Assembly (NCBI GenBank): GCA_039621445.1 | Contig: CP154955.1 | Location: 47,474,139 to 47,538,138, forward strand | From: Euglena gracilis | Taxonomy: Eukaryota; Euglenida; Euglenophyceae; Euglenales | Direction of reading: 5' to 3' | Length of the DNA stretch: 64,000 nt | Part shown: positions 1 through 64,000 of the stretch, piece by piece | Position numbering within the stretch: the first letter of the stretch is position 1 | How the letters are laid out: each line of letters starts with the position of its first letter | Made by a program: the position numbers and the translations under genes | The notes under the pieces: model-generated | Seen by the model: the letters and a program-made list of their open reading frames with translations, nothing else | Database searches by the model: none | Told to the model about the DNA's origin: nothing

Positions 1-138
1 ATACAAACTTCTCTCAGTGAACAAATGACACATAATTTCAACACAATATCTGAACGCACCAGTTTGATAGGTCTGTCCCACGACAATTTGCACTTGGGCC
101 TGGGTAAGCAGCTGGGTTTGGGGTTGGGGGGGGGGGGC

Positions 139-234
139 ATACTGTCGTACAGCTCAGGGCCCACGTGGTGCACGTCATACGCAGGGACGGGCACGCTGAA
201 CTCGCAGCGCAGCATGTACCGCTTCCGCCGCATT
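139..234 (-). CDS. Candidate exon at the left edge
   Basis: RRKRYMLRCEFSVPVPAYDV then HHVGPELYDS, ending at a GTATGC donor (phase 1) and starting about five bases after CTG. Likely part of the giant gene. Confidence 0.55.
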
Positions 235-1014
235 CAGGTGTTTTTTTAAGACCGGGGGGTCCCCCCCCCCCACCCACCCACCCCCTGGGGGGTCCCGGGG
301 GACCCACAAAAATGGCGAAAAATCGCGAAAAGTGCTAAAAATAGCATTTTTTCGGCGCCTGCGGCACCGAAAAGTATATCCCACCCCCCTCCGGGGGGAC
401 CCCCCGGGGGGGGGGGGGGCGCGGCCGGACCCCCCCCCCCTCCCCCCCCCCCCCCCCCCGGGGTGCACGACTAAAAAAACCCCTGGCCGCATTGCGCGCT
501 TCTTCTCCTGCGGGGGGAAGGGGGGGTTGGAGACCGGTCTATGCCAAGTAACTGGGAACGGCCTGCAGGTTTGCCTTGCTCTCTTGGCACCTTCGCCAGT
601 GGAAAGCAAAGCAATGGGGCATCTGGAGAGCAGTGACGAGAGAAGCCCAGCGTTGGGTCGGAGAAAACTTGGGAAATACAAACATTATTTGAAGAAAAGG
701 TGATCAGGGCTACAGCGACCCATCTGGGAGACCTCACCCCGTCAGCTTCAGAGAAAGAAAGAGAGGGGCTTCTGAATACCAGGGGTGCTAGGGGGTGCCT
801 GCTCATAGCAGGCACAGGGGGGGTTTAGGTCCTGGCCCCGCGCCGACCCAGGCTTAAAAATGAACATTTTCGGATTTCCCCCAGCACCTTCAGCACCGGA
901 TAGCACTACCTCCCTGCCCATTGCAACCTCCCTGGGGGGGGGGGGGCGACCTTCCTTTTGAAAAAGCCTGATGCACTCAGATGCACCCCAACCGCCATGC
1001 CGCCTCAGTCACAC

Positions 1015-1085
1015 ACACCCTGCGGTCGCCCTTCGAGAACAGCAACTTGGTGGCAGGGATGAGCTCCCCGATGTAGTCCGGGCCA
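1015..1085 (-). CDS. Candidate exon, frame uncertain
   Basis: One frame reads PDYIGELIPATKLLFSKGDR, another MARTTSGSSSLPPSCCSRRA. GC3-rich and followed by CAGGGTGTG, which pairs imperfectly with ACACCTG near 245. Probably an exon of the giant gene, but neither frame nor ends are fixed. Confidence 0.4.
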
Positions 1086-2019
1086 TAGGTTCACTTGGTG
1101 ACCGACGGGGAGGAACCCACCCACTCACCCTCGGGGACCTACCCCCACTCTCCCGGGCTGGGGGAAGGGGTCAAGTCGGTCTATGGTACTGGCTGCCCTC
1201 GTCCGTCCGCTGCACCCGGGCATGGGGCGTTTTGGTGCGCAGTTTGAAGCTGAGGTACCGCAGGAGGGGGCAGCCGGGCCGCGGGGTGGCGTGGGGGGTT
1301 CCAAGGAGAATGGAAAGCATGGCGGGGAAGGGAGTGCGAGCAAATGGTTAATTAGTGCAAAAATGGTGCCCAATTTTGGTTTCAACAAAAAATGCAATAA
1401 TGCACAAAAAAATTGACCCACGACATTGTTGGCATTGTCCTGTACATTTCTTGCGCCGGATGGGAAGAGTACACACGAGATACCAGATGAAACCATCACC
1501 TGTTCAAAGATTGATGGTCGAAAAAGCGCAATTGATTGCAATGATTGAAAAAAAAACGCAAAAAAAGATTGATGATTGAAAACGCAGTGGATAGGGGGGC
1601 AGCTTTCTCTTAACCCCAAGAGTGAGAAAGGGTGTTTTTGGATGTAGAAAGTGTTGTGGCAATGCAGAGGGACATCTGCGGAGAAGCATTAGGGGAGAAC
1701 TTCAAAATTCGTGAATTTTAAATATTCTCAGAAGCACCAAAAAAAAGAGGTGCACTCAGAAAGATAGCCATCCCTGTTATTGACCCGGTTGGTGACGATA
1801 ATCCAGTCAACGTGGGCATTGTGTTGGACTCTCATTGGGGCTCAGATGGGTGTCCAGGGCGTGTACCAAACATGCACAATGCACTCACCTAGACAGCACA
1901 GAGCTGGATTTTTCTCGGATGTTTGTGTGTGAAAAACACCACTGCGCTGGTGCGCATAGACGTTCACGCACGTGAATCGCACAAAAAAAAACACAACGTA
2001 AATTCGCCACCCAACGCGA

Positions 2020-37035
<35,016 letters not shown>

Positions 37036-37062
37036 CGCGGGGACGGCGGGAGGTCAGGGCGA

Positions 37063-37064
37063 CT
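37063..37064 (-). promoter_or_regulatory. Candidate spliced-leader acceptor AG for the giant gene
   Basis: CGCTCGCAG precedes a 27-base leader containing an in-frame TGA and then the ATG at 37,035, which supports this as a true translation start rather than an internal exon. Confidence 0.45.
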
Positions 37065-37149
37065 GCGAGCGGCTCAGCACCGCGGGCCATACATGGGGCC
37101 ACGTCATGGGGGACCTGAGTGGCCAGGAAATGGCGTGGGGAGAGGACGG

Positions 37150-37272
37150 TGCTTGTTGCTACTTACTTGCTACCTACTTGCTGCTTACTTGCTACTTACT
37201 TGCTGCTTACTTGCTACCTACTTGCTGCTTACTTGCTACTTACTTGCTGCTTACTTGCTGCTTACTTGCTGC
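37150..37272 (+). repeat. TTGCTGCTTACTTGCTACCTAC-type array
   Basis: About ten 11-12-bp units alternating TGCT and TACC/TACT forms. Confidence 0.93.
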
Positions 37273-38812
37273 GGCGCATGGGAACTGGGGCCGACCCTGT
37301 GGTACTGTGGTATGCTGGCAAAGTTCACAGAACAAGCATCGTCTCTCCCCAAATAACCTGGTGGGGCCCCTGCCCCTGGCAGTGCAGGGGGGGCAAGGAA
37401 AAAAAGGTGGTTCCAATAACCTGGCACCAGGCCAGGTCATTTGGGGAGGGGGTTTACGCAGTTATTTTATTGGTATGACAAAGCAGCGGCCCAGAGCTTT
37501 TTCCAGTTTCTGCAGGGGAAAGATTTGATGTCAAAAAGTAGGAGTTTCACTGCCTTCGGGCCCCCTCGAACCAGACTTTAGATGGGTTCCAAATTGTCAC
37601 TGACCGTTGGCACAGGCGCTGCGGTCCCTCACAGGGAAAAACAACAATGCTACTCACCCAAAGCATGGCGGATATTGGAGTGGGGGGGGGGGGCGGAGTT
37701 GGGTAGTGAAACATCGGGGCCAAATAAATAATGGGGGCAGTGGGCACGCAAACCAAAGAAAAAACAGGGGGCTGGCGAAATGCATTCGGGATTTGCCTAA
37801 CAACCCTGGTAAAGGTCCATCTGGAAAATTTGGGCTGGCTGGAAAACAGGCTGCTTGCTGCTGTTGGACCCCTGCCCCCCCCCCCCCCCCCGCCCCCGCC
37901 CCTGAGAGTGGGGGTCCGTTCGTTTTGAAAAGGGCCACTGGCTGCCCTCCCCGCCCCAGGACCATTCGACTGTCCACAGCGATGCTGAATGTGGACGGCG
38001 GGGAGCGTCTGCACGGTTTCCGCGACCAGCGCAATTGCGAGGAATCAACGCACCGCCAGGGGTCTTTCTGGGGCCCGGATGTACACAGAGATAAGAGAAA
38101 ATGGAAATGCAACGGAATGGAACACGCAGACATTGGGGGAGAATGAGGTGGCAATCCCCGTCCGGGGCTCTGGAATTCCAACGAAAGGACCTCCGTTAGG
38201 AATGAGGTGAGAGTGCCCAGTGGGATGATAAGCAGGGTGTCGAAGGGTTCCGAAACGCGCTATGGTACAGTGGGACTTTTGATGGACAGTAGTGCGAACA
38301 TTTAAAACGGAGCGGCAAATGTCCTGCGGGAAGCGCCATTTAGAAACGGCAACGGCACCAATGCAGAAATCATCATTAATCATATGCTGCATTATGGTTG
38401 TATTCCACAGCACAGGGGCGTCAATCAAACTCCTCCCACAACCTGCCCAAAGTGAAATTCACAAATGCACAGCCCCCAGGACTCAATCGTCGGGACACAC
38501 CGAAGAATTTGAGATGCCTGAACAAGGTGATGTACATAGGCAGAGGGGGAGACGGGTTGAGACGAGGCGTCAAGAGGGATTGGCAGCCACATCGGGGGTC
38601 CCCGGGGGTTGGAACGTCGCAGTAGCGCTGCCATACATATCTGTAGGATAAAAAAAGCCCAAACAGAAACCCATCCTGAAGAGGAAGGCACAACGTGGAC
38701 AAAGGGGAAAACGGCACTCCAAGAAAGAACATTTTTTATGTTCCAAGAAACAATGGAAGTGATTTAAATGTAAACAGTGAGGTTACGCAGGAAAAAAAAA
38801 CACCTATGAACG

Positions 38813-38836
38813 AACCCTAACCCTAACCCTAACCCC
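38813..38836 (+). repeat. Internal telomere-type repeat (CCCTAA)3
   Basis: Three CCCTAA units followed by C-run, in the 3' flank of the GPDH gene. Confidence 0.9.
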
Positions 38837-38951
38837 CCCATGTCCAACAACACTTAGGTGACAAAGGTTGCAGTCCGAACAGGGTGTTCATTGGACCAGG
38901 GTGTTTATTGGACACGTGGGGGGGGGGGGGGGGGGGGGGAAAAGGCGTCGG

Positions 38952-60807
<21,856 letters not shown>

Positions 60808-60828
60808 CCGAAGGGCGGGCGGCGGGTG

Positions 60829-60830
60829 CT
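60829..60830 (-). promoter_or_regulatory. Candidate spliced-leader acceptor AG upstream of the GPDH start
   Basis: AG preceded by CCACACGC lies 22 bases before the first ATG. Euglenozoan mRNAs commonly receive a spliced leader at such a site. Inference from position and organism only; no leader RNA gene is in the window. Confidence 0.4.
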
Positions 60831-60857
60831 GCGTGTGGCGGCGTGGGTGAGAAACAA

Positions 60858-61553
<696 letters not shown>

Positions 61554-61559
61554 CATACA

Positions 61560-64000
61560 TATACATGTGTGTGGTCATGCATATATGTGTGCGCACATAC
61601 AGATCGTATAAACATGAAGTATGTGTTTATGTATACATATATTTGGAAATATATCTTCATGCTGAGGAGCATAAACGGAGGGCTGAACCAGAGAGACCAA
61701 ATCCCCGGGAAGGGGATCCAGCCAAATCCAAAGACCCAGCCAGCACCATTTTTTTCCAACCAGCAGCCCACCAGAGGGGGTCCCTGAAGGACCATTTGAC
61801 TTCAGGGTCAAAAAAAAATTCCAGATCGAAGGACCCTACCTTTCAGTCCGGGCTCTCCATCACACAATTTTCTTACCTGACCCATGGGGGGGGGGGGTGA
61901 CGTGCAATCTTCCAAAAACCAGCCACGATCTTCGTGGAAAACCAGTCTTGGGGATCCAAGGGAAAACACAAACACAAATATGAGGAGAATGAATGAACAC
62001 CGAAATGAACATTGGCCACAAATGTGAGAGAAAATGGTTCTGGTGCTTTGATCACTTTCGGTTTTTCCGACCCCCAGGATGAAGTTGAACAACCGGGGGG
62101 GGGGGGGTCTCAGAGTGCTGCAGTGCCTGGGCAGGCACTACCGAGAGGTCCGGGATTATGCAAATTGTTGTCCAAAAAAAATCCAAAAAAATGACAAAAA
62201 AATGACAAAAAGGTGTGGTGTCAGGGAAAAATTGGGCCAAAATGTGGAATATTCTCCAAGGTGAAAAAAAAAGCCCAAACAGGGGTTTTCTCATTGATCC
62301 CCACAGGGGGGGGGGGTCCCACGGGCTGGCTGGAAGAAAAAAAGTTGCTGATTGGAAAGATTGAAAAATTGCTGACTGAGGATCCGGGGGGGGGGTCCGG
62401 CCAGCTGGGAGCTGGACCCAGCAGGTACCCAAAAAATGCCCAAAAAAAGCCCAAATTCGAATTTTTCAGCCAAATTTGGAGGTAAAATCAAAAAAAAAAA
62501 AAACGCCCAAAATGCCATTTTGGCCATTTATGACCTAGGGGGGAATTGATATTGGAGACCTTAAGAAAATTTGCGGGAAATTGCAGAAAGATTGCGGAAA
62601 TTGCAGAAAACTGCGGGAAAATTGATGTTGGGAATGTGCACATTTCTGACGGAGGGGACTAAGAAAAACTTCACAAATTCGGTTATTTTGCAACATAGGT
62701 GCAAGTTTTGAGCTGGTGTTAACATTTTTTTTCCAACAAAAAGATGCAAAAGCATGACTTTGTAATTTTGGGAACATGCTGATTCTGGAAAACTGGAATT
62801 TCTCGGGTGAAAAATCTGAAAACGGCAAAAAAAGAAATCATCGAAAACTTTGGTCTCAGGAAAAAATGTGGTCCAATGCGGAATTTTTGAAGTGGAAATC
62901 ATTTCCCAGCAGAAATTGGGGGAAAACCTAAAAAAAAAAAAAGGTCAACAGATTGTCAAATTTTGTCAAATTTTATAAATTTGCAAATCTCGGCAAAAAT
63001 GCAACAAGATAACAAAAAAAGCACTTGGACTCACTTGTGAAATGTTCAAGGAATGGCCGGAACTCATCTCGCTCTCCGTTTCAGGTTCATGAGGAAGAAT
63101 TGCGGAAACGGAAAAAATTGCAGAAAAATTGTGAAAATTACGGAAATTCTGAAAAATTGCAGAAAACTGCGGAAATTGCGGAAAATTATGGAAATTGCGG
63201 AAAGAATGGGGAAATTAATTCCCCCCCTGGTGACCCCTATTTTCCAAAATTTTGGCGCTTTGCACCGAAAATGATTTCGCCGGGCTGGCCTGAACTTTAT
63301 TTCTGCAAAGCTGAGCTGAGCTGAGCTCAGCTCAGCAAGCTAAGCAAAGCTGAGGGGGTCCGCAGCCGGGGTTGGCGCAGGCGGGGTCAGCAAAAGGGGT
63401 TGGCTGCCCCCCCCCTCGGGGAGGGTCCCCTCCGGCTTAAGAAAAACCTGGGCCCCAAAATCGGGAAACTGCCGAGGGAAAAAGAGGGAAAATAACTGCA
63501 AAGAAAGGAAATTTTGTCAAAAAAAAAAAACGCGAAGACCCGCAGAAAAAACATGTTTGCACCCCCCCCCCCGGAGGTAAAGGGGATAAAGGCTGGTCAC
63601 TCACCGCGACTAACTATAGTGATACTATGATTTTTTTACTTCAATACATTAACAATAGTTTTATTATGTATAGAAGTTTTAATTTTTTAAGCATTGGTTA
63701 TATCAAATGGTATATTATGGTGCTCGTATGTGGTCAGTATTGGTATTATTCTCTCCTATTTATGAATGTGTTCGGAGGGATTACGTTTCCCCAAAATGAC
63801 TTCTTGTTGCGAAATCCCGCAAAATGGTGTAGATTTCACAAAATACAAAAAACCGGGAGGTTTTTGGTAGCGCAAATAAAGGCTTTTAATATTTGTCGAA
63901 CGTTTTTTTTTTCTGAAAAAATTTCACTGCCATAAATTCTTGCTGTTCAGAATTCCTGTGTGGGTATGAATTAAGATTTGTTGAGCTTCCCATGGTTTTG
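61560..64000. other. No gene recognised
   Basis: A- and G-run-rich sequence with AATTGCGGAAA-type units (63,100-63,210) and a GCTGAG palindrome near 63,312-63,335. No GC3-rich open frame on either strand. Confidence 0.6.

Larger units (their letters stand above)
37063..38951. other. Spacer between the two genes
   Basis: About 1.9 kb between the GPDH stop and the candidate trans-splice site of the next gene. It holds a C-tract, a short telomere-type repeat, a (CTTACTTGCTAC)-like array, G/C runs, and no credible coding frame. Confidence 0.6.

Overview
ORGANISM. This is nuclear DNA of a eukaryote, most probably a euglenid (Euglenozoa). The argument is mechanistic. The two genes that can be followed have many small GC-rich exons on the minus strand. 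Homology fixes the exon joins to the codon. About half of the introns are ordinary GT-AG. At least 17 others have no GT/AG at their ends; instead the intron ends are complementary to each other. The paired stretch starts near +4 at the 5' end and finishes near -6 at the 3' end, often CAG at +4..+6 with CTG at -8..-6. That is the layout described for euglenid nonconventional introns. Both candidate gene starts also have a near-upstream AG that could be a spliced-leader acceptor. TTAGGG-type repeats occur inside the window. No bacterial operon, rRNA, tRNA or CRISPR was seen.

LAYOUT. (1) 64,000-60,829: no gene recognised, apart from a ~700-bp GT/GTGC satellite. (2) 60,807-38,952, minus strand: an FAD-dependent glycerol-3-phosphate dehydrogenase (GlpD/GPD2 family), about 640 residues in 22 recognised exons, ending in a real TAA. 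Its N-terminus carries two hydrophobic segments. (3) 38,951-37,063: intergenic, with a short internal telomere-type repeat. (4) 37,035 to beyond the left edge, minus strand: a second, very large gene. Its first exons look like the first half of a kinesin motor (P-loop exon at 35.0 kb). Then come two clear and one probable concanavalin A-like/LamG-like domains (33-18.7 kb), an unrecognised helical stretch with an IQ-like motif (18-12.9 kb), and a caspase-like peptidase C14 domain (9.4-2.1 kb). That domain is interrupted by a coiled-coil and Lys/Glu-rich insert. From about 27 kb down to 2.1 kb the exons join in one unbroken frame, so the LamG-like and caspase-like parts are one protein. The link to the kinesin-like exons is likely but not closed.

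NON-CODING. Introns and the spacer make up well over 90% of the window. They are filled with dinucleotide and tetranucleotide satellites, G or C homopolymers, long hairpins, and decayed dispersed repeats in both orientations. Coordinates marked 'about' are ends that could not be fixed to the base.
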